A DNA stretch of 64,000 nucleotides from JAZBPO01 sp963691775 (GCA_963691775.1 OY829369.1:3224001-3288000); one strand, 5' to 3'; numbered from the stretch's first letter, positions 29,945 through 39,736 are shown. The notes: generated by a model not told the origin, from the letters alone. Made by a program: numbers and translations.

Positions 29945-31966
29945 TCAACGGCGTCCGCCGAAGCTCCGGCCACGTCCACCGCCCCCGCCTCCGCCGCGGC
30001 GGGGCCCTCCGCGACGCCGGTCGCTCTGTGGCCGATTCGGCTCGTCGGGCGCAACGAGCGATTCTTCCGGAGGGGTCTCGCAGGGCAGGCTCGCGCCGAG
30101 CAGCTCTTCGATCTCCGGCAGCAGGAAGCCGTCGGCCTCGCCTACGAAGCTGATCGAGATGCCGGTGGCGCCGGCGCGACCGGTACGGCCGATGCGGTGT
30201 ACGTAGTCCTCCGGGTCTTCCGGCAGGTCGTAGTTGATCACGTGGCTGATGTCCTCGACGTGGAGGCCGCGGCCGGCAACGTCCGTGGCCGACAGCACGC
30301 GAGTGCGACCGTCCTTGAAGCGTTCGAGGGTCTTCAATCGCTTGTGCTGCGGCACCTCGCCGGAGAGCAATTCACATTCGACGCCGAGGGCCGCGAGGCG
30401 TTCCTGGACTTCGCGCGAAGTGTCGCGGCGATTGGCGAAAACGATCACGCGCTCGAGATCGAGATCGCTCATGAGGTTGTAGAGCAGCGGGAACTTGTCG
30501 TCCGAAGACACGAGGTACACGCGCTGGTCGACGTTGTCGGTGGCGACGGTTTCCGGCTCGATCACCACGTGCTCGGGCTCGTCGGTCCACTGCTTGGCGA
30601 GGTAGAGCACTTCCTCGTTGAAGGTCGCGCTGAACAGCAGGGTTTGCCGCTTATGCTTGGGGGGCGTCTGCCGGATGATGCGACGCACGTCGGGAATGAA
30701 GCCCATGGACAGCATGCGATCGGCTTCGTCGAGGACCACCTGCTCCACCTTGCGCAGGTTCACCTTGCCCCGGGTCACGAAGTCGATGAGGCGGCCCGGC
30801 GTGGCGACGAGGAGGTCGACGATCTCCGATTCGAGAATCCTGCGCTGGCGTTCGAAGTCCATGCCGCCGACGACGCTGACCACGTTCATCCACGGCAGGT
30901 GCTGCGTGAGCGCCTCGGCATCGGCCGCGATCTGCAGCGCGAGCTCGCGCGTGGGGGCAATGATCAGGGCCCGCGGGCGCCCGTTCTCCGGTTCGTCTTC
31001 CGGCGGATTCTCGAGCTGGTGGGAAATGATGGAAATGAGGAAGGCCGCGGTCTTGCCGGTTCCGGTTTGTGCCTGGCCAGTGACGTCATAGCCTGACAGC
31101 GAATGCGGGAGCGTTTCGGCCTGAATCGGCGTGCAGAACTCGAAGCCGAGATCTGCGATTGCCTGATCGAGCGCGGGCGGCAGGCCGAACTCAGCGAACG
31201 GCACGCGCGGCGCGCTGACGTCCTCTTCCTCGGATGCTGGCGCGTCATCGACAGGCGCGGCGGCGGCAGCGGCTTCATCGCCAGCGCTATCGGTGCCCGC
31301 ACTCGATGTTTCAGCGGCCTCGATGATGGCGCCTGCAGGCTCGCCTGCGATCGCAGTCGCATCTGCATCTGCATCTGCATCTGCATCTGCTGTCGCGGTC
31401 GGCTCGGGCGCCGCGTCCGCTGCGGATGCCGTGTCGACCTCCGCGCCTGCCGGTGTGTGCGGAGCAGCGTCTTCCTCTGCCACGGGCTCGGCGGTTGCTT
31501 CCGGCTCGGAGCCCTCGTCGCTCGATGCACCCGATGATGCCGGTTCCGGATCGGTCTGAGCTTCGGCCCCGGCCCCGGCCCCGGCCTCGGCCGCGTCCTC
31601 GGCCTCGGTCTCAGCTGCTGCGTCGGCATCTGAGCCGGTATCTGCCTTGTCGACCGACTCGTCAGCTACCTCGTCAATCGAATCGTCAACCGACTCGTCA
31701 ACCGACTCATCAACTGACTCGGCAGAGTCTTCAGCCTCTGAAGCTGCCGGCCCTTCTTCGGCGACAGAATCTGCGGTGTTCTCCGGTTCGATCGCTGCCT
31801 CGGCCTCGGCGTAAGCCTCGGCCTCGGGTGCGGGAGTGCCTTCAGCCTCGGCGTCCTCTGCCTGGCCCGTCTCCCCGTGCGCTGTGTCTTCGGTGTTCTC
31901 GACCGGTGCGCTGCTCGCCTCTTCGGCGCTGCGGTCCGGTACGTGTTCTTCGTTGCGATCGGTCAC
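29945..31966 (-). CDS. DEAD-box RNA helicase with long acidic N-terminal extension
   Basis: 673 residues from a GTG at 31966, placed by a GGAG five bases upstream and by lying just after the aminotransferase stop; a TTG at 32032 would overlap that gene. Residues about 1-255 are low-complexity Ala/Glu/Asp/Ser with runs such as (DA)n and SVDESVDES. The helicase core follows: Q-motif FGL...FEFCTPIQ, Walker A AQTGTGKT (about 299-306), PTREL, DEAD (about 413-416), SAT (about 446-448), and HRIGRTGRAG. The C-terminal tail is Arg/Gly-rich. Closest in core to RhlB/RhlE. Such enzymes remodel RNA in ribosome assembly or RNA decay. The tail and N-terminus suggest condensate formation, which is inference. 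Confidence 0.92.
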   Translation of the reverse strand: MTDRNEEHVPDRSAEEASSAPVENTEDTAHGETGQAEDAEAEGTPAPEAEAYAEAEAAIEPENTADSVAEEGPAASEAEDSAESVDESVDESVDDSIDEVADESVDKADTGSDADAAAETEAEDAAEAGAGAGAEAQTDPEPASSGASSDEGSEPEATAEPVAEEDAAPHTPAGAEVDTASAADAAPEPTATADADADADADATAIAGEPAGAIIEAAETSSAGTDSAGDEAAAAAAPVDDAPASEEEDVSAPRVPFAEFGLPPALDQAIADLGFEFCTPIQAETLPHSLSGYDVTGQAQTGTGKTAAFLISIISHQLENPPEDEPENGRPRALIIAPTRELALQIAADAEALTQHLPWMNVVSVVGGMDFERQRRILESEIVDLLVATPGRLIDFVTRGKVNLRKVEQVVLDEADRMLSMGFIPDVRRIIRQTPPKHKRQTLLFSATFNEEVLYLAKQWTDEPEHVVIEPETVATDNVDQRVYLVSSDDKFPLLYNLMSDLDLERVIVFANRRDTSREVQERLAALGVECELLSGEVPQHKRLKTLERFKDGRTRVLSATDVAGRGLHVEDISHVINYDLPEDPEDYVHRIGRTGRAGATGISISFVGEADGFLLPEIEELLGASLPCETPPEESLVAPDEPNRPQSDRRRGGPRRGGGGGGGRGRSFGGRR
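31352..31395. repeat. Hexanucleotide microsatellite (gcatct) inside helicase gene
   Basis: About six tandem units of gcatct encode alternating Asp-Ala in the helicase N-terminus. A 12-bp repeat tcgtcaaccgac at about 31668-31720 and a ccccgg run at 31568-31590 lie in the same extension. Confidence 0.75.
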
Positions 31967-31979
31967 GTGAGCTCCAGGA

Positions 31980-33254
31980 TCAGTCGTCTGCGAGCAAGCG
32001 TCGTGCGCTCGCGAGTCGGACGCTGTTGACAAAGACTTCCATGGCTCGCTCGACGTCTTCGGGCGAGGGGAAGGTGGGCGCGAGTCGTATGTTCCTGTCC
32101 TCGGGCTCGCGCTGATACGGCCAGGTGGATCCGGCAGGCGTGAGCTTCACGCCTGCCTCGGCGGCGAGGGCCACCACGTCGGACGCAACGCCGGGCATCG
32201 TGTCCACCGACACGAAGTACCCGCCTTTCGGACGCGTCCAGTCTGCGAAGCCGGTGTTGCCCAGCCCCGCCTGCAGCGCCTGTTCGACGATCTCGAACTT
32301 TGGCGCGATGAGTGCAGCCTGGCGCTTCATGTGCGCCCGGATGCTCTCCATGTCCGGAAACAGTCGCGCATGGCGCAACTGATTCACCTTGTCCCAGCCG
32401 ATCATCATCGTGCCGAGACGCTCGGCGAAGGCCGTGAGTGTGCCCGCGCCAGTTGCGAGGAAGGCAACGCCGGCGCCGGCGAAGCTCACCTTGGAGGTTG
32501 ATCCGATCAGGACCATGGCATCTGCGGTGCCGGCCTCGTCCGCCGCGCCCATGAGATCGGCAAGCTGCGGTGGTTCATCGTCGAGGTCGTGGACTGCGTA
32601 GGCGTTGTCCCAGAGCACGCGGAAGCCGGCGCCAGCTTTCTTTGGCAGCGCGGCCATGCGTTCGACCACGGCATCGGAGTACACCGCGCCCGTCGGGTTC
32701 GAATACTTTGGTACGCACCAGATGCCCTTGATGCTGGGATCGGCCTCGACCGCAGCCTCGACGGCGTCCATGTCGGGGCCGTCTTCGCCCATCGGAACGG
32801 TGACCATCTCGATCCCGAGGCTCTCGCACACGGTGAAGTGGCGGTCGTAGCCCGGTACGGGGCACAGGAAGCGGGCCGGGCCGCCGTCCTTCCAGGGCGG
32901 GGCGTCGCCGAGGCCGAAAAGGTGGGCGGTTTCGACGAACAGATACATCAGCGTCAGGCTCGAATTGCCTGCTGCCATCACGCGAGCGGGTTCGACGCCC
33001 AGCAGTGCCCCCCCGAGGCGCCGGCATTCGGGAATGCCGAGCAGGCCGCCGTAGTTGCGGACATCGGTGCCGTCCTCGGCGCGATAGTCACCGCCAAGGA
33101 CGCCGTCGAGGGCGTCCGAAAGGTCCAGCTGCGCCGTTGCAGGTTTGCCGCGTGTGAGATCGAGCGCCAGGCCGGCCGCCCTGAACTCGCGGTGACGCGC
33201 GTCGGCATCCCGAAGCAGGGCGGTGAGGGCTGCGTGATCCGGCGTGGCGCTCAT
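31980..33254 (-). CDS. Class I/II aminotransferase (type Ic aspartate aminotransferase-like)
   Basis: 424 residues from an ATG. PLP fold type I features: LTRGKPATAQLDLSD at the N-terminus, VPKYSNPTGAVYSD, DNAYAVHDL (PLP-nitrogen Asp and Tyr) and PLP-lysine in IGSTSKVSFAGAGVAF. The overall pattern matches the subgroup Ic aspartate aminotransferases (PF12897), not the common AspC. Expected to interconvert aspartate/2-oxoglutarate and oxaloacetate/glutamate. Located between argC and the helicase. Confidence 0.86.
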   Translation of the reverse strand: MSATPDHAALTALLRDADARHREFRAAGLALDLTRGKPATAQLDLSDALDGVLGGDYRAEDGTDVRNYGGLLGIPECRRLGGALLGVEPARVMAAGNSSLTLMYLFVETAHLFGLGDAPPWKDGGPARFLCPVPGYDRHFTVCESLGIEMVTVPMGEDGPDMDAVEAAVEADPSIKGIWCVPKYSNPTGAVYSDAVVERMAALPKKAGAGFRVLWDNAYAVHDLDDEPPQLADLMGAADEAGTADAMVLIGSTSKVSFAGAGVAFLATGAGTLTAFAERLGTMMIGWDKVNQLRHARLFPDMESIRAHMKRQAALIAPKFEIVEQALQAGLGNTGFADWTRPKGGYFVSVDTMPGVASDVVALAAEAGVKLTPAGSTWPYQREPEDRNIRLAPTFPSPEDVERAMEVFVNSVRLASARRLLADD

Positions 33255-33263
33255 CAGGCGTCC

Positions 33264-34253
33264 TCAGGCGATCGCTCGGGCGGGGGGGGCGTCCGCCGCC
33301 GAGATTGAAATGCCCGCATGCTCTGGCGCGCCGAGCATGAGGTTCAGATTCTGTATGGCGGCGCCGCCTGCACCCTTGCCGAGGTTATCCAGGCGGGCGA
33401 CGAGCAATTGCTGGTCGGCGTGCCCGAACACCATCAGGTCTACGCGGTTGCTGCCGTTGCATGCCTGGGGGTCGAGAAATCCGCCGTCGATGAGCGCATC
33501 GGCGCCCCCGGGAGCATGCACAGCGACGCAGGGCTCATCGGCGTAGCGCTCGGCGAGGGCCGCCGTGAGCAGGTCCGGATCAGCCGGCCTGGCGCGGACG
33601 CTGTGCTGGAGCGGAATCTGCACAAGCATGCCGCGGGCGAAGTCGCCGACGAGCGGTGAGAACAGCGGCGCCTCGGAGATTCCCGCGTACTGCTGCATCT
33701 CCGGCAGATGTTTGTGCGCGAGTCCGAGGCCATAGGGGCGCGGCGGCGTGTGGATGCCTGCACCGCGCCAGCCTTCATAGCGTTCCACCAGTTCGCGGCC
33801 GCCGCCGGTGTAGCCGGAGATGGCATGGACGGAGAGCGGCGCGGCCGCATCGATCCAGCCCGCCTCCACGAGCGGGCGCACCGCGAGGATGAAGCCGGTC
33901 GGATAACAACCCGGATTCGAGACGCGGTCGGCCGCAGCGATGCGCGTACGCTGGAGTGCGTCGAGCTCGGGCAGGCCGTAGGCCCAGTCAGGGTCGACGC
34001 GATGGGCCGTGCTTGCGTCGAGCACGCGCACGCCGGGCCGCTCGATCAGGGTGACGGCCTCGCGGGCCGCGGCATCGGGCAGGCAGAGGACGACGGCGTC
34101 GGCTTCGTTCAATAGCTCGCGCCGCGCTGCCGCATCTTTCCGGCGCGCGGGTTCGATTTCGAGCAGTTCCAGGTCGGTTCGTCCGCGCAGACGCGCGTGG
34201 ATCTCGAGTCCGGTCGTGCCCGCCTGGCCATCGATGAAGACTCGGTGTGACAC
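33264..34253 (-). CDS. argC: N-acetyl-gamma-glutamyl-phosphate reductase, type 2
   Basis: 329 residues from a GTG at 34253; the upstream open frame lacks the family start. The dinucleotide-binding opening VFIDGQAGTTGLEIHARL, catalytic Cys116 in SNPGCYPTG, and HAISGYTGGGRELVERYE with HKHLPEM follow the short (AgC2) ArgC form. Reduces N-acetylglutamyl phosphate to the semialdehyde with NADPH, third step of arginine synthesis. The lone argC next to an aminotransferase fits amino-acid biosynthesis. Confidence 0.9.
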   Translation of the reverse strand: MSHRVFIDGQAGTTGLEIHARLRGRTDLELLEIEPARRKDAAARRELLNEADAVVLCLPDAAAREAVTLIERPGVRVLDASTAHRVDPDWAYGLPELDALQRTRIAAADRVSNPGCYPTGFILAVRPLVEAGWIDAAAPLSVHAISGYTGGGRELVERYEGWRGAGIHTPPRPYGLGLAHKHLPEMQQYAGISEAPLFSPLVGDFARGMLVQIPLQHSVRARPADPDLLTAALAERYADEPCVAVHAPGGADALIDGGFLDPQACNGSNRVDLMVFGHADQQLLVARLDNLGKGAGGAAIQNLNLMLGAPEHAGISISAADAPPARAIA

Positions 34254-34333
34254 GGATTCCGGATGCGGTGGCAATAAAGGCAGGCGCGGAGTGTAGTAGA
34301 GCGGCTCTGCTAAGCGCAAAGCAGCTCGATCTG

Positions 34334-35227
34334 TCAATCGCGGCGTCGTCCGGGTGTCGGGGCACGACCGTCAAAGGGGACAAAGGGTGCCTGCACGATC
34401 CTTGTCAGCCGCCAGAGCAGCCACAGAGTGCCGAGGGGCACGACTATGGTCTCCAGGGTGAACACCACGACGAGGTCGACGACGCGCTCGGCGGACGCGT
34501 CTAGACGTTCAACGAGCGCTTGCAGTCGCGCGGTCGGATCCAGGCGCGCGCTCTGGGTGCCGAGATAGCGGCGGATGCCCTCGAGCACGCCATCCGACTC
34601 CGCGGGCATCTCCGCGCTCGTCTCCGCTTCCACGGCGTCGAGTTCGGCGCGGGTGGTTTCAAGCGCGGCCACGGCCGCCATGCGTCGCGGTTCCAGCCAC
34701 CGCGCGCTGAAGAGGTCGGCGCCCAGGGCGGCCAGCGGCAGGGCAAGACGCACGAACAGGAGCAGGATCAGTAATCGGGGCAGGAGCCCCGTGGCGTCGA
34801 TGCGGGCGAGGGTCGGTGACCAGATGCGGATGACGGTTGCGAGGGCGACCGCGCCCAGAAACCAGGTCAGGGCGGCGGCGGCCGTCGCCTCGAGCAACAC
34901 GGATTGGGTGCCGAGGGCAGCGGTCGCCGCCAGCATGACCCAGGAGAAACGCTCAACGAGATCGTTCAGCGGATCAAGGGCCTGACCGACGGTGAGCGTG
35001 ACGCCGACGCCGGCCGGCTGCAGCGCGACCTCTGTCCCCTGCACGACGCTGATCGCACCGTTGAGCGCGCGCGCAGCGGCGAAGGTGGCGAGTGCGCGTG
35101 TGAACATGGCGTCGATGCGCGCGCCGCCCTGGTCGTGCAGCGCTGGCGTGAACGTGGCGGCAAGCGCGAGTGCAACGAGGACAGTTCCGGCGATGGCACG
35201 CAGCTGTCGGCTGGACATGGGCGGCAT
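34334..35227 (-). CDS. Integral membrane protein of unknown function
   Basis: 297 residues from the ATG at 35227 (an ATG three codons later and a GTG three codons earlier are alternatives). An N-terminal signal-anchor, then two membrane segments at about 95-140, two more at about 145-185, a charged helical loop with Glu-rich AELDAVEAETSAEMPAESDG, and a final segment around 263-283. Not recognised; the stop overlaps the argC upstream region. Confidence 0.72.
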   Translation of the reverse strand: MPPMSSRQLRAIAGTVLVALALAATFTPALHDQGGARIDAMFTRALATFAAARALNGAISVVQGTEVALQPAGVGVTLTVGQALDPLNDLVERFSWVMLAATAALGTQSVLLEATAAAALTWFLGAVALATVIRIWSPTLARIDATGLLPRLLILLLFVRLALPLAALGADLFSARWLEPRRMAAVAALETTRAELDAVEAETSAEMPAESDGVLEGIRRYLGTQSARLDPTARLQALVERLDASAERVVDLVVVFTLETIVVPLGTLWLLWRLTRIVQAPFVPFDGRAPTPGRRRD

Positions 35228-35255
35228 CCGGGGCACGGCGGTCGTGCCGGGCGAC

Positions 35256-35822
35256 TCAGCGAGTGAGCTTGAAGAGCGTTTCGAGCTTGGCCGTGATCAC
35301 GTCCTGGATGTCCTTGCGCTCAAGGGCGGAGCGGGTCACCAGGGCGGACACCTTGATGCGATGAAGGTGCAGCACGGGCCACTTGTCCTCGAGCTCACGG
35401 AGGTCGCCCTTCACCAGTACCGGCAGGAACGGGTCTTCGGCCGGACGCTTTTTCATGATGGTGCGCGTGCCGGCCTCGAACGGGATCTGCCGCGGACCCA
35501 TGGTGCGGTCCTTGAGCAGGTTGGTCAGATACAGGCCTTTCTTGTCCAGCAGCGCGCCCGGCACGATGTACAGGCCCGTCTCCAGCACCGAGTCCGCGTC
35601 GATGTTGAAGAACGTGTCGTGATACGCGGTGGGGTCCGGAAGAATGACGAGCTTTCGGCCCTCTTCCTCCGGGTAGTAGATATCGTAGTTCGAATACAGC
35701 TGCTCGACGGCGCCGGAGTAGACGCAGAGCGTCTGCTCGAAGTGCCTGACGAACTCCGTCGCTCGCGCGCGGTTCCCGAAGCTGTCGAGATCCCATGCGA
35801 GATCGGGATTTGACGAATCCAT
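35256..35822 (-). CDS. Conserved hypothetical cytoplasmic protein
   Basis: 188 residues from the ATG at 35822; the longer open frame to 36017 is non-coding in character. No signal or membrane segment. Segments EEEGRKLVILPDPTAYHDTFFNIDADSVLETGLYIVPGALLDKKGLYLTNLLKDRT suggest a compact alpha/beta domain. I do not recognise the family. Confidence 0.72.
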   Translation of the reverse strand: MDSSNPDLAWDLDSFGNRARATEFVRHFEQTLCVYSGAVEQLYSNYDIYYPEEEGRKLVILPDPTAYHDTFFNIDADSVLETGLYIVPGALLDKKGLYLTNLLKDRTMGPRQIPFEAGTRTIMKKRPAEDPFLPVLVKGDLRELEDKWPVLHLHRIKVSALVTRSALERKDIQDVITAKLETLFKLTR

Positions 35823-35997
35823 CGCATGCCCCCTTCGCGAGAAGCCGATAGTAGCGGGGTGTTGGCGCAATGGATATCCCGCTCGCTGCGCGGTTTGCGC
35901 GATGGCGGTCATCATGCGAGGACCGCTGCGGGCCCCGTTTGCGCAGCGCGTGCCGCTGCCCGATACCGCGCCTGTTTTCGGCCCTTGGCCGACGTCC

Positions 35998-36669
35998 TCA
36001 AGCGAGGCGCTGAGCAAGCCAGGCGGACAGCGCTTCGATCTCGTCCAGGCACAGTTCGTGTCCCATGGGGTACTCCTGCCAGGTGACGCGATAGCCGAGC
36101 TGGTCGAGCGCTGAGCGCGAGGCGGCTGCGCGATGGATCGGGATCATCGGGTCGCCACGGCCGTGGGCCATGAAGATCTCCGCTTCCGCGTTCGCGAGCC
36201 CGACGCGTTCCGCCACGTGCTCGGCGTCGTGGAGATAGGTGGACAGCGCGATGATCCCGGCAAGGCGTTCTCCGTGGCTGAGGCCGGTTTCGAGGGCGAT
36301 CACGCCTCCCTGAGAGAAGCCGCCGACGACAATTCTCTCTGCTCGGATGCCGCGGGCCTGTTCGCGCGCGATGAGTTCGCGTGCCAGCCCGGCGGAGGCC
36401 TCGATGTCTGCGCGGCCCGAGTCGAGGCCTGCTGCGGGATCGATGTCGTACCAGGCGCGCATGCGCATGCCGCCGTTGATCGTGACGGGCCGCTCCGGCG
36501 CGTCGGGGAGTACCACGCGCAAGCGCAGGGAATCCGGCAGCTTCAGATACTCTGCAACGGGCGCGAGGTCGTTCGCGTCGGCCCCGAGGCCGTGCATGAG
36601 CACGAGCGTGGCGTCGGCGTCTTCCGGGCCCGCCTCAAGAATGCGTCGACCGTCTTCCGTCTGCGTCAT
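35998..36669 (-). CDS. Carboxylesterase/phospholipase-type alpha/beta hydrolase
   Basis: 223 residues from the ATG at 36669. Nucleophile elbow GFSQGG (S119), oxyanion segment VLMHGLGADANDL, acid in AHGRGDPMIP and histidine in YPMGHELCLDEI complete the triad. This is the bacterial carboxylesterase EstB / acyl-protein-thioesterase group, acting on short-chain esters. Divergent from the ABC exporter gene, with about 50 bp between. Confidence 0.9.
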   Translation of the reverse strand: MTQTEDGRRILEAGPEDADATLVLMHGLGADANDLAPVAEYLKLPDSLRLRVVLPDAPERPVTINGGMRMRAWYDIDPAAGLDSGRADIEASAGLARELIAREQARGIRAERIVVGGFSQGGVIALETGLSHGERLAGIIALSTYLHDAEHVAERVGLANAEAEIFMAHGRGDPMIPIHRAAASRSALDQLGYRVTWQEYPMGHELCLDEIEALSAWLAQRLA

Positions 36670-36721
36670 GACGTCCTCCGTGTGATAATAAGCGGCCCCG
36701 TACCGAGACAACCCTCGCCCC

Positions 36722-38551
36722 ATGTCAGACCCGTTACCCGAACGCGGCAGCCAGCGCGATCTGCGCATGCTGCGGCCCGCGCTGCGTTTCCTTGCACCCT
36801 ACAAGTGGGCCGTCGTCGGCGCGAGTATCGCGCTGGTGGTGACGGCCGGCGTCACGCTGTCGATCGGACAGGGCATCCGTGTGCTTATCGACGAGGGGTT
36901 CGGGGCCGGCGGCACGGAAGCACTGCTGATTCGCAGCATCGGCATCTTCGCCGCGATGACCGGGCTGTTGTCCATCGGTACCTTCGTACGCTTCTTCCTC
37001 GTGTCCTGGGTCGGCGAGCGCGTCACCGCCGACATCCGCCGTGCCGTTTTCGACCACGTGATCACGCTCCATCCCGGCTACTTCGAAGCCAATCACGCCA
37101 GCGAGATCGCGACGCGCGTAACGACGGACACGACGCTGCTGCAGACCGTGATCGGCTCGAGCGTGTCGGTGGCGCTCCGCAATGCACTCATGTTCATCGG
37201 TGGCGTGGTGCTGCTGTTCGTGACCAATCCGCGCCTGTCAATCTTCGTGATCGTGGCTGCGCCGCTGATCGTGCTGCCGCTCATCCTGTTCGGCCGGCGC
37301 GTGCGCGCGCTGTCCCGGACGAGCCAGGACAAGATCGCGAACGTCGGCAGCTACGTGTCCGAGGCGCTGCGTCAGATCAAGACCGTGCAGGCCTACGGTC
37401 ATGAGGCCGAGGACGTGCGGCGTTTTTCCGCGCACGTTGAATCCGCCTTCGAGGTTGCGGTCCGCCGTATTCGTCAGCGGGCGGTGCTGGTCACGATCGT
37501 GATGTTGCTCGTCCTCGGCGCAATTGCCGGCATGCTCTGGGTCGGTGGTCAGGACGTGCTCTCCGGACGGACGTCGGCGGGTGAACTCACCGCATTCATC
37601 TTCTACGCCTTCATCGTGGCAGGCTCCGTCGGCGCGATCAGCGAGGTGTACAGCGATCTGCAGCGGGCTGCGGGGGCGATGGAGCGACTCATGGAGCTCC
37701 TAGCGGCCCGGTCCGCGCTGGTCGAGGCCGACCCCCCCGCGCGATTGCCGACTGCGGTCGAGGGCGCGCTGACGCTCGAGAACGTTGCGTTCTCCTATCC
37801 GACGCGCCCTGATGTGCGGGCGCTCGACGCGGTGTCCGCCCAGATCAGGCCGGGGGAGCAGGTCGCGCTGGTCGGGCCGAGCGGCGCCGGTAAATCGACC
37901 CTTTTCGATCTGCTCCTGCGATTTCACGATCCGGCCGAGGGAAGCATTCTTCTGGACGGCATCGATGCGCGTGCGCTCGGACTTGCTGAACTGCGTGATC
38001 AGATCGCGCTCGTGTCACAGGACCCCGTGCTGTTCACGGGCACCGTGGCCGAAAACATTCGCTATGGCGTGCTCGATGCTGATGATGCGGCCGTGCGTGC
38101 GGCCGCAGACGCGGCTTTTGCGGCCGAGTTCATAGAAGCCTTGCCGGACGGCTATGACACGGAGCTCGGCGAGGGCGGGGTGCGCCTTTCGGGTGGTCAG
38201 CGCCAACGCGTTGCGATTGCGCGCGCGCTGCTCTGCGATCCGCGCGTGCTTCTACTCGACGAAGCCACGAGCTCGCTCGATGCGGAGAGTGAGCACATGG
38301 TGCAGCAGGCGATCGCCCGGCTCGCGGTCGGTCGCACCACGCTGGTCATCGCGCACCGGCTGGCGACGGTGATCGGTTCCGATCGCATCCTCGTGCTCGA
38401 CCAGGGACGCGTTGTCGCGTCAGGCACCCATGGCGAACTGCTCGAACGCAGCCCGCTCTACGCGCGCCTTGCAGAATTGCAGTTCGCGAGCGCGACGCGG
38501 GCGGCCGAGGAACTCGCGGCCGCGTCGGCGGCGCCGGACCAGGTCGCCTGA
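36722..38551 (+). CDS. ABC exporter, fused transmembrane and ATPase domains (MsbA/ABCB type)
   Basis: 609 residues from an ATG. Six membrane segments in residues about 25-320, then the nucleotide-binding domain: Walker A GPSGAGKST (about 385-393), Q-loop SQDPVLF, signature RLSGGQRQR, Walker B VLLLDEATSSLD and H-loop IAHRLAT. Half-transporter that works as a homodimer. Similar gammaproteobacterial genes export lipids or drugs; the substrate is not evident. The C-terminal tail is Ala-rich. Confidence 0.92.
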   Translation: MSDPLPERGSQRDLRMLRPALRFLAPYKWAVVGASIALVVTAGVTLSIGQGIRVLIDEGFGAGGTEALLIRSIGIFAAMTGLLSIGTFVRFFLVSWVGERVTADIRRAVFDHVITLHPGYFEANHASEIATRVTTDTTLLQTVIGSSVSVALRNALMFIGGVVLLFVTNPRLSIFVIVAAPLIVLPLILFGRRVRALSRTSQDKIANVGSYVSEALRQIKTVQAYGHEAEDVRRFSAHVESAFEVAVRRIRQRAVLVTIVMLLVLGAIAGMLWVGGQDVLSGRTSAGELTAFIFYAFIVAGSVGAISEVYSDLQRAAGAMERLMELLAARSALVEADPPARLPTAVEGALTLENVAFSYPTRPDVRALDAVSAQIRPGEQVALVGPSGAGKSTLFDLLLRFHDPAEGSILLDGIDARALGLAELRDQIALVSQDPVLFTGTVAENIRYGVLDADDAAVRAAADAAFAAEFIEALPDGYDTELGEGGVRLSGGQRQRVAIARALLCDPRVLLLDEATSSLDAESEHMVQQAIARLAVGRTTLVIAHRLATVIGSDRILVLDQGRVVASGTHGELLERSPLYARLAELQFASATRAAEELAAASAAPDQVA

Positions 38552-38567
38552 TCGCTGTGCGCTGCGC

Positions 38568-39653
38568 TCATTCATCTGGACCCTCACCGAACAGGGGCAA
38601 TTGCTCGGCCGGTGCCCTGCGGCTGCGATAGCCGACGCCGAGGCCGAGCAGCCGCACAGGGCGCTCGCCCCGCGCCCAGGCCACGTCAAGCAGGGCCTCG
38701 AAGGCGTCGAGCGCTGCGACTGCACCAGGCTGCTCTGCGGTGGTCGTCGTGAAGTCGTCAAAGCGCACCTTGACGAAGCAGCGGGCGATCGGCGCTTCGC
38801 CGCTTGTGCGTTCAAGGCGCTCCTGCAGTTTGGGGAACAGCTCGCGCAGGGTGCGCTGGCAGCCCGCCAGGTCGGAGATGTCCTTGGGAAAGGTCCGCTC
38901 CACCGATACGGACTTGCGTCGCGTGCGCGCTTTTACCTCCCGCTCGTCGTTGCCCCGGGCAAGTTCGTACAGACGTTGCCCGAAAACCCCGAAGTGCTCG
39001 GCGAGCTGATACTTCTCGAAGCGCTGGAGGTCTGCGCAGGTTTGCACGTCCAGTCCGTGCAGCTTTTCCGCCGTCTTCGGGCCGACCCCGTGAATGCGGT
39101 CCACGGGCAGGCGCAGGACGAAGTCGGCAATTTCCTCCGGCCGGATCACGAAGAGGCCGTCGGGCTTCTTCCAGTCGCTTGCGATCTTGGCGAGGAATTT
39201 GTTGGGCGCCACCCCCGCGGAGATCGTGATGCCCAGCTCCCGCCGTACGGCGCCGCGGATCGCCTCCGCGATGAGCGTGCCGCTGCCGTGCAGCAGCGTC
39301 GCGTCGGTGACGTCGAGATAGGCCTCGTCCAGGGAGAGTGGCTCGATGACGTCGGTGAAGCGCCTGAAAATCGCATGAACGCCGTGGGAGACTTCTCGGT
39401 AGCGCTCCATGTCCGTGCGGAGCAGGACGAGATCCGGGCACAGGCGCAGCGCCCGTCCTGCGGGCATGGCGCTGCGCACGCCGAAGCGCCGCGCTTCGTA
39501 GTTGCAGGTCGCGATGACGCCGCGGCCGTCCGGCGTGCCGCCCACGGCCACGGGCTTGCCAGCGAGCGCCGGGCGATCACGCACTTCCACCGCTGCGTAG
39601 AAGCAGTCGCAGTCGCAGTGAATGATCTTGCGTTGGCGCTCGGGTTCGCTCAT
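38568..39653 (-). CDS. dinB: DNA polymerase IV (Y family)
   Basis: 361 residues from the ATG at 39653; the open frame reaches 39851 through a 12-bp repeat tract that is not coding in character. Y-family motifs: HCDCDCFYAAVE with metal-binding Asp, YEARRFGVRSAMP, LSLDEAYLDVT (catalytic Asp-Glu), then the helix-hairpin-helix IHGVGPKTAEKL and the little-finger domain. Carries out translesion synthesis, normally under SOS control. No LexA box was identified upstream. Convergent with the ABC exporter. Confidence 0.93.
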   Translation of the reverse strand: MSEPERQRKIIHCDCDCFYAAVEVRDRPALAGKPVAVGGTPDGRGVIATCNYEARRFGVRSAMPAGRALRLCPDLVLLRTDMERYREVSHGVHAIFRRFTDVIEPLSLDEAYLDVTDATLLHGSGTLIAEAIRGAVRRELGITISAGVAPNKFLAKIASDWKKPDGLFVIRPEEIADFVLRLPVDRIHGVGPKTAEKLHGLDVQTCADLQRFEKYQLAEHFGVFGQRLYELARGNDEREVKARTRRKSVSVERTFPKDISDLAGCQRTLRELFPKLQERLERTSGEAPIARCFVKVRFDDFTTTTAEQPGAVAALDAFEALLDVAWARGERPVRLLGLGVGYRSRRAPAEQLPLFGEGPDE

Positions 39654-39736
39654 TGCTCTCAAGGCTCGCCGCGGCGCGGGCGTTGCGGCACTCGGACACC
39701 CTGCTAGTATCGTCCGTCCGCGCGGGGGCGTCAGAC

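Noticed and set aside
32589..33308. Plus-strand frame over the aminotransferase gene
   Set aside because: Antisense of a motif-complete PLP enzyme.
38412..39707. 431-codon plus frame over dinB
   Set aside because: Antisense of dinB with no recognisable motifs.
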